Positions 17,572 to 27,229 of a DNA stretch of 64,000 bases are shown here, one piece after another (positions within the stretch are counted from its first letter, which is position 1; each line of letters opens with the position of its first letter). The stretch is from Candidatus Poseidoniales archaeon. GTDB taxonomy: Archaea; Thermoplasmatota; Poseidoniia; Poseidoniales; Thalassarchaeaceae. The notes below the pieces were generated by a model. It was given only the letters and a program-made list of their open reading frames with translations, did not search any database and was not told where the DNA came from. The stretch is taken from NCBI GenBank assembly GCA_028283505.1, contig JAPOFX010000001.1:72197-136196 (forward strand). The letters run 5' to 3'. The translations under genes were made by a program, and so were the position numbers.

Positions 17572-20121
17572 TCAATTGTTCTTTCTCTTGTCTCTTCTAA
17601 CTTTCCGACCCGCTTCTCTTACAATATTTTCAACCAATTTATGACTCCACCCTCTTAGGTCGGAAAGCCTCTCCCGGTCTTTCTCTGTGAGCTCCGCGAT
17701 GTCTGAAACCACACTCACTCCCAGCAGTTCGGACATTTCTCTAGCCCTTACTCTGCCTATTCCTTTGAGAGATACTAGTCCGAGAATATCAGATTTGCAA
17801 CCATATCTTACTCTTCCATGGACTTCTGCTATTGATTCGATGAGTGCCTCGTGAGCGTCTCTACTCATACTCGCAAGCTGGTCATCCTCAATTGCAATCC
17901 TCCTTGACGCGTACAGTAGCCACTCAGCCAGCTCTGCCCTACTTCTGAGATCCCCCGGCTGGACCCCCCAGTCCCTCTCAATATCCTTCGTAGTTTTTTC
18001 ATCTATCCACGATCGTAAAACTAGGGCTCCCTTCATTCGCCTATCTTCATCGTGATCCACTGCAGTACAGAGCATTTCTCTCTCATGAACGTGTAGTGAT
18101 GATTGAATTTTTTCATAATCGGACTTTCTTAACCACAGTGGCAAAAAATCTGGAGTGCAAGAAACCAGATGCAAAAGACTCATCGGGGAGTACTGCATAA
18201 ATTCGTCATGACCTGAAATAATCGACATTGCTTTTCCCAGGCCATCACGTATAATTCTTCCAGATAATGGGTTCAAATATAGTCTAGAAATTCTAGAGCC
18301 TAGGGAGGTTGGAGAGTATGTCATAATTTGGGACTCTTCTAGCCCCGCTCCCTCTTCACTTATTGAAATCGCTTTCTTGAATCCAAAAACAGCAGGGCCG
18401 CTCCGTTTTTTCTCAAATACCCTTTCCTCACTTAATTCAGACAACTCGACCCCCAATACCGAGGCAGCTGAATCTGCCCACGATGGGATTTCATCAGACC
18501 AGTCTTCATCTTCTGTCGAATAAACCGGATTTTCACGTATTTTGTCTGCAACAGCATCAGATTCCCCATCTCTGATTATCATCCCATTCTCAACCAGCCA
18601 TCTGATGGTCTCGTCCAGTTTCCCATTCAGGGTGTCATAACTCATCTGGGTAGCAAGGAAAGTACTTCTAAAGAATCCCCCGATGGAATACCTATCCCTG
18701 ACTACTCCACTTGAGATGAGTGAAAGTACGTGAGTGAGTAGGGCCGGGTCTTCAACCGCACTCCTCGCCATTGGATTGGCTAATTTTGATGTGACTTTCT
18801 CAGGCTCGCCTCGCAAATATAGATCAACAAGCCTCTTCTCCTCTTCAAGGTCCTTGGACAGGATCCAAGCATCACCATAATCGTCATACTTAGGCCTCCC
18901 AGCTCTACCTAGCATTTGCCTCACCTCCATCACTGATAGAGGCATCGAGGAGCTAGCTGCGGCACTCCATCTTCTGAAATCCCTGATTACGACCCTCCTT
19001 GCGGGAAGATTGACACCTTGAGCTAGTGTTGGTGTGGCAACTATACATTTGATATCTCCGTTTTTGAAGGATCTTTCTATTGCCTTTCTCTGTCTGTTGG
19101 TAAGGCCAGCATGATGAAATCCTACCCCGCCCTTTGCAGATTTAGCCAAAGAAGATCCAGTCGAAGAGTCTTCTTCTCCCATGGAAATTTCCTTGGATAG
19201 TGAATTCCACTTCTTGATATCCCCCTCAGAAACTGCACTAGAATTGTCTTTCGCTAGATTCAACATAAATTCTGAAAGAACTCGTGCTTCCTTGGCAGCT
19301 GAAGCCCGTGATGAGACGAAAACAAGTAATTGGCCACCAACTGACACTGTATCCTCAAGAGCCGCCTGAAGCCTCCTATTCTTCATTCCAGGCAATGTAC
19401 GTGATTTTTGTAAATTATTCACATTAGACCCCTCAATTCTGTGGATATTTACATCTAAATCAGTCATTATCCCATAATGCAGAGGAATTGGTCGCCAATC
19501 CGACTTCACGTGTTTTGCACCCAGCCATTTTGCAAGATCCTCAGAATTTCCAACGGTCGCCGAAAGGGCAATGATTTGAGCCTCTGGCCTGATATGCATT
19601 ATCCTAGAAATTGTGACTTCCAGAGTCGGTCCTCGGGAATAGTCATTCAGAAGATGGAACTCGTCAGAGACTATCACACCCAGGTTCTCCAAAAAACCTG
19701 GCCTAGTCCTAAGTATGGAGTCAAGTTTTTCGCTCGTACAGACTAGAATATCTGAGTCATCTACTCCGTTCGACTCACTACCTCTGTCGCTAATGGCCAA
19801 GCCAACAGTCAATCCAACTGCCCCGGCTATTTCTCTCAGGTCCTCAAATTTCTCACTTGCTAGGGCTTTCAGAGGGACAACATAGGCCCCCCTCATCCCT
19901 TTCATATCTCCTATCAGACGATTGATCATACCGATGTAGGCTACTAATGATTTGCCACTAGCAGTGGGAATGGTAAGCATGAGGTTTTTACCCTCTAGGA
20001 CAACGGGCAAAGCTTCAATCTGAGGCGGGAAAAAATCCTCAATACCCCACCTTTCCTTGAGGAATTCGGTGATCCTCGGGTCGATTCCCAAGTGTTCCGA
20101 TCCATGATTCTCGGTCGCCAC
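17572..20121 (-). CDS. Hel308/Ski2-type superfamily 2 DNA helicase
   Basis: 849 residues from a GTG start; no ATG is available near the N-terminus. It is predicted to be a 3'-5' ATP-dependent helicase acting on stalled forks. Seen: the Q-motif FPPQ (31-34), Walker A 'TIPTASGKSLVAYIG' (about 50-64), motif II DEFH (153-156) with 'RGPTLE', motif III SAT near 192, motif V 'ATPTLAQGVNLPAR', motif VI 'QMLGRAGRP', a winged-helix/ratchet region and a C-terminal helix-hairpin-helix 'LVSLKGIGRVRAREM'. The last 12 residues are strongly basic (RKVRRDKRKNN), where Hel308 proteins have their regulatory tail. It heads the set with cgi121 and pepF. Confidence 0.9.
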   Translation of the reverse strand: MATENHGSEHLGIDPRITEFLKERWGIEDFFPPQIEALPVVLEGKNLMLTIPTASGKSLVAYIGMINRLIGDMKGMRGAYVVPLKALASEKFEDLREIAGAVGLTVGLAISDRGSESNGVDDSDILVCTSEKLDSILRTRPGFLENLGVIVSDEFHLLNDYSRGPTLEVTISRIMHIRPEAQIIALSATVGNSEDLAKWLGAKHVKSDWRPIPLHYGIMTDLDVNIHRIEGSNVNNLQKSRTLPGMKNRRLQAALEDTVSVGGQLLVFVSSRASAAKEARVLSEFMLNLAKDNSSAVSEGDIKKWNSLSKEISMGEEDSSTGSSLAKSAKGGVGFHHAGLTNRQRKAIERSFKNGDIKCIVATPTLAQGVNLPARRVVIRDFRRWSAAASSSMPLSVMEVRQMLGRAGRPKYDDYGDAWILSKDLEEEKRLVDLYLRGEPEKVTSKLANPMARSAVEDPALLTHVLSLISSGVVRDRYSIGGFFRSTFLATQMSYDTLNGKLDETIRWLVENGMIIRDGESDAVADKIRENPVYSTEDEDWSDEIPSWADSAASVLGVELSELSEERVFEKKRSGPAVFGFKKAISISEEGAGLEESQIMTYSPTSLGSRISRLYLNPLSGRIIRDGLGKAMSIISGHDEFMQYSPMSLLHLVSCTPDFLPLWLRKSDYEKIQSSLHVHEREMLCTAVDHDEDRRMKGALVLRSWIDEKTTKDIERDWGVQPGDLRSRAELAEWLLYASRRIAIEDDQLASMSRDAHEALIESIAEVHGRVRYGCKSDILGLVSLKGIGRVRAREMSELLGVSVVSDIAELTEKDRERLSDLRGWSHKLVENIVREAGRKVRRDKRKNN

Positions 20122-20168
20122 GATTATCCTTAGGTTGGGCCGTTCTAAAGGATACCGCGGATATTAAC

Positions 20169-20645
20169 CTAATTCCATCGGTGATATGCGGGATGGCCTT
20201 CGGCAACTGCGACAAATAATCCCTCACCAGTTGCGCACAGCTTGTCTCCGCAAGTCAGGCTCATTCTTATTTTTGCTCTGTCCGGAAGCAGCTCAACAAC
20301 TTCCGAGTCTATTTTCAGTATCTTATCATTGGGCGTCGGTCTTCTGAGACTGACGCTATACGAGGCTGTTACCGTACAAGGGGGCTCAGTCAAGTCTCCT
20401 TGATCCATCAATGCTATTGCCGCAGTCCAATTTCCGTGACAGTCCAGTATTGAACCGATTATTCCCCCATTCACCATTCCTGGAAAAGCCTGATGATGCT
20501 CCTCTGGGTTGAATTCCATTGTGAGCCCGTTCCTCTTTCTGAAAGACCTTATCTTCAGCCCCTTTTCATTGGAGGGGCCACATCCAAAGCATATGCTACT
20601 GGGCGCGTATTCTTCCTGTACAGAGAGGGGGGCTCGGTCTTCCAT
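20169..20645 (-). CDS. PaaI/THEM4-like hotdog-fold thioesterase
   Basis: 158 residues from the ATG at 20645; a TTG at 20684 would add 13 residues. The start region has CFGCGPSNEKGLKI, the signature of the acyl-CoA thioesterase branch resembling THEM4, and the hotdog core follows with FPGMVNGGIIGSILDCHGNW, where the conserved Asp (in 'LDCHG') is the likely catalytic residue. It would hydrolyse an acyl-CoA; chain preference is unknown. It stands between the helicase (same strand) and the divergent AstE-like gene, with only 62 bp for both promoters. Confidence 0.85.
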   Translation of the reverse strand: MEDRAPLSVQEEYAPSSICFGCGPSNEKGLKIRSFRKRNGLTMEFNPEEHHQAFPGMVNGGIIGSILDCHGNWTAAIALMDQGDLTEPPCTVTASYSVSLRRPTPNDKILKIDSEVVELLPDRAKIRMSLTCGDKLCATGEGLFVAVAEGHPAYHRWN

Positions 20646-20707
20646 GCACGTTGGAGGGGTTCGTAGGAATTGAATAATTCCCAAATTCCCACTAACGTAT
20701 CCTATTT

Positions 20708-22108
20708 ATGTCGAACCTACTGGGAGGGTTGTTGACCGATTCCACAGAGGGCTCAGACAATGAGCAAAGCTCCGAAAGGCCCGAGAGCCTACTTCCCAGG
20801 TCGAAGAGAAGAAGATTCACACCACTGAAGGTGGCGAATCAGATCCCAAAGAGGCGTAGAAAAGAAATCGAAAAGGCACTCGAGGGGAGCTCTGGTACGC
20901 CGAAGAAGTGGTCCCGGCAGAACGGTCCGAAGAATCACACTTTTCTGAGGAAGAGAATCCCGCCAGGATCGATCAGAAGATTGGAATTTGATCTCCTTTC
21001 AGTAGACATTGGTGAATCTTGGCCAGTCCCAATAACAGTCGTTCATGGGGCTCGCCCGGGCCCAACAATTACTTTACTTGGAGCTGTTCATGGAAATGAA
21101 CTGGTGGGGCCGTTAGCACTTACCTATTTGTCCGGGCCTAATTTCATTGGAAGTGGGAAGCCCATCGATCCAGATGTCCTATCGGGAACAATAAGGATCG
21201 TTCCTATCGTGAATATGCCGGGCTACAAGATGAAGAGTCGCTACATGCCGGACGGTAGAGATTTGAACAGATCATTCCCTGGAAAACCAGATAGTAACAC
21301 TTCTTATCGGGTAGCGAATAGATTTTGGAAGGAGATAATTGCCGGAAGTGACTATGTCATCGACTTGCACACCGCAGCTGTGGGAAGGACGAACATGCCC
21401 CAGATTAGGGCAAATCTTGCTCATGCATCCAGTAATAAAATAGCTAGGTCATTTGGAATTGAAGCAATCTTGGACAATGTCGGCCCCAAGGGGTCTCTCA
21501 GAAGAGTTACCAATGATGCCGACATAGCCTGCGTGACCTTTGAGGGAGGAGGCCCAGACGAACTGGACCCAGAATCGGTACAGGTCTCTTTGTACGGGAT
21601 TCTAAATGTCCTGAGATCATTGAGAATGATTCCAGGTCATCCAAGCAGACCTAGCTTCAGGATCCTCGCATCTGGGTCTCTATGGATTAGGTCTGATCAG
21701 GGTGGTTTACTGGATGTACTTGCTCCAGCTGGGAGCTTCGTGGATGAGGGAGAGGTCGTCGCTACGGTGACCAACCCAGAGAGGCCATCAGAGTCTCATG
21801 ACATCATATCTCCGACAAGGGGGCTGATAATTTGCTCTGCGACCAATCCTTTCGTTACCGCTGGAACTCCTGTTGGGCATATTCTACCTGTCTCCAAAGG
21901 AGTTCAAACAATCAGGAAGAGACTCGATGAGGACGATTGTTTGGTGATAAGTGGAGCTGATGGTGATCCGGTATGGAGAGATGACGACGAAGTTGAGGAC
22001 ATTACCGTTGGAGGGGAGTGGTCTGGCGGAAATGTGGATGCCGAGTGGTCAACAAACCCTCCAACAGATTCAGACGAAGAGGCCGCTGAATCGGACCCCT
22101 CTCAGTAA
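20708..22108 (+). CDS. Succinylglutamate desuccinylase/aspartoacylase family zinc deacylase
   Basis: 466 residues from an ATG. The M14-like catalytic core spans about residues 105-310: zinc ligands in 'GAVHGNELVG' and 'YVIDLHTAA', substrate-binding DLNRSFPG, and the general-base Glu in 'TFEGGGP'. A C-terminal beta-barrel resembling a biotinyl-type hammerhead is suggested by 'GLLDVLAPAGSFVDEGEVV' and 'ISPTRGLIICSATNPFVTAG'. The first ~80 residues are unusually basic (RSKRRRF, PKRRRKE) and the last ~45 very acidic. The family removes acyl groups from amino acids such as N-acetylaspartate or succinylglutamate; the actual substrate is unknown. Its 3' end overlaps the convergent subtilisin gene by 7 bp. 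Confidence 0.85.
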   Translation: MSNLLGGLLTDSTEGSDNEQSSERPESLLPRSKRRRFTPLKVANQIPKRRRKEIEKALEGSSGTPKKWSRQNGPKNHTFLRKRIPPGSIRRLEFDLLSVDIGESWPVPITVVHGARPGPTITLLGAVHGNELVGPLALTYLSGPNFIGSGKPIDPDVLSGTIRIVPIVNMPGYKMKSRYMPDGRDLNRSFPGKPDSNTSYRVANRFWKEIIAGSDYVIDLHTAAVGRTNMPQIRANLAHASSNKIARSFGIEAILDNVGPKGSLRRVTNDADIACVTFEGGGPDELDPESVQVSLYGILNVLRSLRMIPGHPSRPSFRILASGSLWIRSDQGGLLDVLAPAGSFVDEGEVVATVTNPERPSESHDIISPTRGLIICSATNPFVTAGTPVGHILPVSKGVQTIRKRLDEDDCLVISGADGDPVWRDDDEVEDITVGGEWSGGNVDAEWSTNPPTDSDEEAAESDPSQ

Positions 22109-25100
22109 CTCCCCGGAGGTGGAGGCGGGGGTAAAATACCCTCATCCAAAGCCTGCTGGGACGGTGATGAGGAAGAAAACGAGGACAGATCAGGAGCACT
22201 GGGTATGGCATATAATTCACTGTCCTTCGAGGTGTAATCTCTGCCAGATTCTAAGCCAGCTTCTCGCGGACTTATTTGGTAGAACTCGTATGCCTCTCTT
22301 ACCTTTCTTCTGTAGGAAATCTGAGATGTCAAAAGATAGCCAGCCCCTACGAGCAAGGAAAGAGATACAACAAACGAAACTACTCCCAACGGGGTTAGGA
22401 TGTATGAAACCAATCTTTCAGGCAATGTGTCGGGGGTCTTTGAGATAATCACGTCAAAGCTCCAAACAACCTCCGTTATCACTCCATTCTCGATTATTGA
22501 GGCAGATACTCTCTGCTCCCCACTGCCTCCTGAGCACAAATAAACCTCCAAATTTTCCACGGGGGAATCGCAATTAAGTTCAGGTATCGATATACTGTCT
22601 CCAGAGTAATTTTCATCTTCAGAAAATGAGAAGTCGCCAAATCTCCAAGAGACGCTATACTGCACCCCCTCTGGTATTGGTCCGATATCCAATTCCAGGG
22701 TCTGGTTCTTGCTGTACCATATCACGATATCCGAATCTGAGGGAGAGGCGGACAGATACGACAGTCTTGAAACGTCATCATCAACGAAATCGTTGCAGTT
22801 GTCGTCAACTCCGTTCCAAGTCTCTATTGCTCCCGGATAGATCGATTCACTATTATCATCGCAATCCTCGAAATCTAGGTAGCCATCTTCGTCACTATCA
22901 AAATTGAAAACTAGTGGGTCAGAACCGATATCCAGGACTTCATCGCCATCGGAATAGCCATCGCTGTCAGTATCGGAATGAGTTGCAGATGTCATGTGGA
23001 GGTGGAACTCATCATAATCCTTCAGAAAATCTCCATCAGTATCGATGTCAACGAAGTCTTCGTCTATAGACTCGTCACAATCATTGTCCTTTCCATCGAG
23101 TGATTCGGACAGATAACCTGCTCTTCCGGGGTCATTGTCATCACAGTCTTCGAACCAGTACTCGCCATCTCCGTCTTCATCGGGATCTGCCATGATAGGA
23201 TCAGTCTTAGTGACACTAATTTCATACCCATCAGGTAGTCCGTCCCCATCAGTATCTCCGTCGTAGGGATTTGTCGAGATATTATGGTACTCTTCATAAT
23301 CACTTAGCTGATCTCCGTCTGTATCAATCAACTCGAAACCATCGTCCATCACTTCGTCGCAGTCATTGTCAATTCCATCAAGAACCTCGCTCAGACCGGG
23401 GGATCTGGAATTATCTTGGTCATCACAGTCTTGGAACCAATACCAACCATCTCCATCGTCATCAGAATCAGCGGAATTAGGGTCACTCCCTAAGCTTAGA
23501 ACTTCGATTCCATCACTAAGTCCATCGTCATCAGAATCACTGTCTAGATATTGTGTTTGATGTATGTGAAACTCCGGCCAATCCAGAAGACCATCCCCGT
23601 CCGAATCGGTGAAATTGAATCCCTCGTCTATTTGCGAGTCACAATTATCATCAACCCCATTCAGAGTTTCTGGCCTTCCTGGGTTTATCATCGGATCCTG
23701 ATCATCGCAATCATTGAATTGGTAGAAAAGGTCTCCATCGTCATCTGGATCGAATAATAATGGATCACTGCCCCAGAAGTTCACCTCCACTCCATCTGAT
23801 AGCCCATCGTTATCAGTGTCGCTCTGTAGTGGGTCGGTCCCGAATCTCATTATCTCATCATAGTCGTTTATACCATCTAGATCGGAATCAGGGGACAAGG
23901 GGTTGGTACTGTGGTTCATGACCTCTTCGTAGTCACTCAATCCATCATCATCTGTGTCGGGGTCATAGGGATCAGTCCCCCAAATCTCAGTCTCGTTCAC
24001 ATCCTCTAATCCATCATCGTCATGATCCAAATCCGCATCAGTCCCATGGAATATCAGCGACCAGTGATTCAAAGTACCATTATTTCCTGAGTCGCCATCT
24101 CTAATTTTGAGCTGCCACTCCCCGAGGGAAGACTCATCCCAATGATGAACTGTGTTGAAGGTCCAATTGTCATAATCGTCTCCGCTATCGCTTCTTTCTT
24201 CTGCTAACCAAGATTCCTTTCCAGAGGGAGAAACAAGAACAATCTCTAACTCTCCTCTGTAATCATGGGAAATGTCAACAACCACATCCACACTTTCGAT
24301 TGCCAGGTCATCTGTGACTGTAATGTTGAAATCATCCCATCCAGATATCCCATCGCCCAGATCGAAATTTGAGTTCATCGGGCCAATGCTAACGTTAACC
24401 TCGTCATCAACAGTAGTCCAGTTGGAGGACATAGCAACCGCCGCACTAGCATCCACGGCACCAAATCCGTATTTGTGAGATACATCATGGCCAGCGCCGT
24501 TTATCTCCCAAGAAGAATCTGCAGGGTCATTTACCCTTGCGGTGTTGACTAGGATATGTTGGACGTCCCTCCAAGTTAGATTTTGGTTTGCCTCCAGCAT
24601 CAGGGCGATTATTCCTGATACGAGTGGAGTTGCACTAGAGGTACCGCCAAACGTGTCTGTTACATTTCCAGACGAATTATACCCCCCCGATCCGACAATA
24701 TCGGTGGTTGTAATAGCCTCTCCATCCCCATTTGAATGAGAGGCAACTAAAATATTGGCCCCTGGTTCAGCATAATATGACTGTTCTCCGAGGTGAGTTA
24801 TCGCTGTTACAGCAATCGTATATCTGCTGTTAGCATAGCCATCGTAGTTTGAGTCGTCATCATTTGTCAGGCCATTCCCTGCGGCCCATGTGATTATGTT
24901 TCCAAGACCATCTCTCCCTTGAAAGATGTCATTTTCGAATGCTGCGGTCATGAGTGGACCTGGGCCATCCAATATTCCCCCTGTGTCACTGGGGCCCCAT
25001 GAGTTGGAGTAAATGTCGATGTAGTCATTTTCATAGCTCAGGGCCTGAGACTCGTCGAAGTCGTTTATTGAGCATGCTATCAGCGTGGATCCGGCCAAAC

Positions 25101-25842
25101 TCGCCCCAAAGGCCGCGCCTGAGACATAAATCGAATTGTTACCAGTAGCTCCTGCGACTCCTGCGGCCGCAGTTCCATGGCCATCGAAACTCAACGGGGT
25201 CGGATCAGAGTCATCATTGCACCAATCATACGAGGCCGATTGGTCATAGTTGGGCGCTATATCAGGATGAGAGATATCCAATCCATCGTCGACTATGCTG
25301 ATTACAACGCCAGAGCCATTGAATGAGTTCCAAGCACCGGTCAGGTTAGCGTCTTCTCCGGATAGCCCACCAGTCTGACCACTATTTTCTAGGTGCCACT
25401 GAGATCCGAATTCTGGGTCATTGGGATAGAATTTCTTTGTATGTTCCGTCTCTATCAATGGGGAGAAACTCTCGATTTCTCCAATTTCCATGGCTTTGGT
25501 AAGAGTCTCTACTGCCTTAACACCGTCTTCCAACTCCCAAATGTAGGACCCCGGCAATACCCCGGTCTCAATACTTGAGATCGGATTTGAGAGGGATTTA
25601 GTGTGTTCTTTTAGTGGAATTCCAGTTACAATGAGCCACTCCTTGGTGCTTAGTATCTCATCTTCTGAGTAACGTGATATATCCTCAGCTCTATCAAATG
25701 CAAGCTGGACCGGAATTGAGTAACTCTCCATTATCGAGGTAGACTCGAAATTATCAATTCCATCTTGCTCGTATTCGCCTAATACGATCCCCGAAAATGG
25801 AGACAAAACAACAATCAGGGCGATAGCGACTGCATAACGCAT
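22102..25842 (-). CDS. Membrane-anchored subtilisin-like protease with P domain and calcium-binding repeats
   Basis: 1246 residues from an ATG, with a signal peptide at 1-22. The S8 catalytic triad is Asp185 (SIVDDGLD), His222 (DGHGTA) and Ser402 (GGTSSATP), with the oxyanion Asn in AAGNG (about 323). The order matches kexin/furin-type proteases, and a P (proprotein convertase) domain follows at about 475-600 ('DLAIESVDVVVDISHDYRGE'). Then come many thrombospondin type-3 Asp-rich repeats and four MopE-type putative metal-binding motifs of the form DCDD-(x)n-PG-ExxDGxDNDCD. One membrane helix near 1160-1190 anchors it, and the cytosolic tail ends in a Pro-rich run. It probably digests extracellular protein; folding is likely calcium-dependent. 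Confidence 0.92.
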   Translation of the reverse strand: MRYAVAIALIVVLSPFSGIVLGEYEQDGIDNFESTSIMESYSIPVQLAFDRAEDISRYSEDEILSTKEWLIVTGIPLKEHTKSLSNPISSIETGVLPGSYIWELEDGVKAVETLTKAMEIGEIESFSPLIETEHTKKFYPNDPEFGSQWHLENSGQTGGLSGEDANLTGAWNSFNGSGVVISIVDDGLDISHPDIAPNYDQSASYDWCNDDSDPTPLSFDGHGTAAAGVAGATGNNSIYVSGAAFGASLAGSTLIACSINDFDESQALSYENDYIDIYSNSWGPSDTGGILDGPGPLMTAAFENDIFQGRDGLGNIITWAAGNGLTNDDDSNYDGYANSRYTIAVTAITHLGEQSYYAEPGANILVASHSNGDGEAITTTDIVGSGGYNSSGNVTDTFGGTSSATPLVSGIIALMLEANQNLTWRDVQHILVNTARVNDPADSSWEINGAGHDVSHKYGFGAVDASAAVAMSSNWTTVDDEVNVSIGPMNSNFDLGDGISGWDDFNITVTDDLAIESVDVVVDISHDYRGELEIVLVSPSGKESWLAEERSDSGDDYDNWTFNTVHHWDESSLGEWQLKIRDGDSGNNGTLNHWSLIFHGTDADLDHDDDGLEDVNETEIWGTDPYDPDTDDDGLSDYEEVMNHSTNPLSPDSDLDGINDYDEIMRFGTDPLQSDTDNDGLSDGVEVNFWGSDPLLFDPDDDGDLFYQFNDCDDQDPMINPGRPETLNGVDDNCDSQIDEGFNFTDSDGDGLLDWPEFHIHQTQYLDSDSDDDGLSDGIEVLSLGSDPNSADSDDDGDGWYWFQDCDDQDNSRSPGLSEVLDGIDNDCDEVMDDGFELIDTDGDQLSDYEEYHNISTNPYDGDTDGDGLPDGYEISVTKTDPIMADPDEDGDGEYWFEDCDDNDPGRAGYLSESLDGKDNDCDESIDEDFVDIDTDGDFLKDYDEFHLHMTSATHSDTDSDGYSDGDEVLDIGSDPLVFNFDSDEDGYLDFEDCDDNSESIYPGAIETWNGVDDNCNDFVDDDVSRLSYLSASPSDSDIVIWYSKNQTLELDIGPIPEGVQYSVSWRFGDFSFSEDENYSGDSISIPELNCDSPVENLEVYLCSGGSGEQRVSASIIENGVITEVVWSFDVIISKTPDTLPERLVSYILTPLGVVSFVVSLSLLVGAGYLLTSQISYRRKVREAYEFYQISPREAGLESGRDYTSKDSELYAIPSAPDLSSFSSSSPSQQALDEGILPPPPPPGSY

Positions 25843-25900
25843 GGTACCACTCGCCGAACCAAGACATATAGCCGTTCGTAATCGCCGTTAGCAACTTGAC

Positions 25901-27160
25901 TCATCGATTCTGGTTGAATTTGAAGACTTCTGCGTGTACTTCAGAATCGGTCATCAGCCTTCTCTGCGACTTTGCAATATCAAAAAGAGCCTCCACCAGT
26001 TCTTCTGTGGCCTCATACCCGTTCTGGCTTAGCCACCATGTGATGTTGGACCTTCCACTCATGTGCCCTATTCGAATAACCTGACTCAGCCCGTAATCTC
26101 CGGCAGGCACTCCAGAGTATACTCTATCTGCAAGCCAGTGATCTCCCTTTTCCATTGCCTTGACAACCGCACTTGCATGAACTCCAGTGCCAGTTTCAAA
26201 CGCATCCTCTCCAAAAACCGGATAGTTTCTGGGGAGAGCTACGCCAACATATTCGTGAGCCTTATTCATGTACTCACTCAGAGATGTGAGATCATTCTTT
26301 ATCACGCCCATCAGACTCAAATTAACCAGTGTCTGATCAATGGGTGCGTTACCGGATCGTTCTCCAACGCCTAGGGCAGTACCATGAATAACATCAGCTC
26401 CGGCTTCATATGCCGCTAGATTGTTTGCAACTCCAAGACCCCTATCTTGATGACCATGCCAGTTTACTTCAATGTCCCTCCGCTTGAATCCGGAATCCGG
26501 AATCACTTCTTCCTGAATGAAACCAAGCAACTTCCTGACGCCGTTAGGTGTCACATGTCCACATGTATCACAGACACATATCCTGTCCGCCCCTAACTCC
26601 ATTGCTCTAGTGTAGACTTTTTTGATGTCTTCAGGCTTACTCCTAGTAGTGTCCTCCGTGACGAACATCACTGGTATGTCATTGCCAACCGCGAAGGAAA
26701 CGGCTGACTCGGCTGTGGACATTATCCTGTCCATCGTCCAACCTTCAGCATACTGCCTGATAGGGCTTGTCCCGAGGAAAGCACTGGCCTGAATTTGGCG
26801 CTCATGTTTCGATTGTAAGTCCACTAATGGCTCAATGTCCGCTACCAAAGTCCTCACTGCACATCCCGGTCGGAGCGAGTACCCCATCTCCCCCATATGC
26901 ATAAGCATCGAGTCAATGTGTTCTATGTGATGGGGGCCTGCACCTGGAAGCCCAAGGTCGACCTTCTGTATTCCCAGTTTTTCCATGTAATCAACAAGCT
27001 CTATTTTCTGGCTGATCGTGGGATTGACTGCGCTAGGACTCTGTAGACCGTCTCTGAGTGTCTCATCGTCGAACCACAGTCCGTGGGGGTGTTGAGAAGA
27101 ATCTCTGGAAATCTCGTAATCGATGGTGTTCCAATCGAAGATCAGCTCCTTCTCCTCCAT
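25901..27160 (-). CDS. 2-isopropylmalate/homocitrate synthase-family condensing enzyme
   Basis: 419 residues from the ATG at 27160; a TTG at 27187 would add nine. It has the HMGL-like TIM barrel with 'FDDETLRDGLQSPS' (active-site Arg-Asp), 'VNWHGHQDRGLGVAN' (metal-binding HxH) and 'HGTALGVGERSGNAPI'. These enzymes join acetyl-CoA to a 2-oxo acid. It ends after the helical linker and lacks the C-terminal LeuA allosteric domain, so it could be homocitrate synthase, citramalate synthase or an unregulated isopropylmalate synthase; the sequence alone does not decide. No leu or lys gene is adjacent. Confidence 0.85.
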   Translation of the reverse strand: MEEKELIFDWNTIDYEISRDSSQHPHGLWFDDETLRDGLQSPSAVNPTISQKIELVDYMEKLGIQKVDLGLPGAGPHHIEHIDSMLMHMGEMGYSLRPGCAVRTLVADIEPLVDLQSKHERQIQASAFLGTSPIRQYAEGWTMDRIMSTAESAVSFAVGNDIPVMFVTEDTTRSKPEDIKKVYTRAMELGADRICVCDTCGHVTPNGVRKLLGFIQEEVIPDSGFKRRDIEVNWHGHQDRGLGVANNLAAYEAGADVIHGTALGVGERSGNAPIDQTLVNLSLMGVIKNDLTSLSEYMNKAHEYVGVALPRNYPVFGEDAFETGTGVHASAVVKAMEKGDHWLADRVYSGVPAGDYGLSQVIRIGHMSGRSNITWWLSQNGYEATEELVEALFDIAKSQRRLMTDSEVHAEVFKFNQNR

Positions 27161-27229
27161 CGCACCACCTGCCTGTTCAATCTGCAACTAACTATCAAGT
27201 GCTTGAATCCATCGGGAGCGGAAGGTCAG

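Noticed and set aside
22780-24020. DNA-level tandem repeat or CRISPR-like array in the Asp-rich region
   Set aside because: The repeats are protein-level calcium-binding motifs with variable spacing and no identical DNA units.
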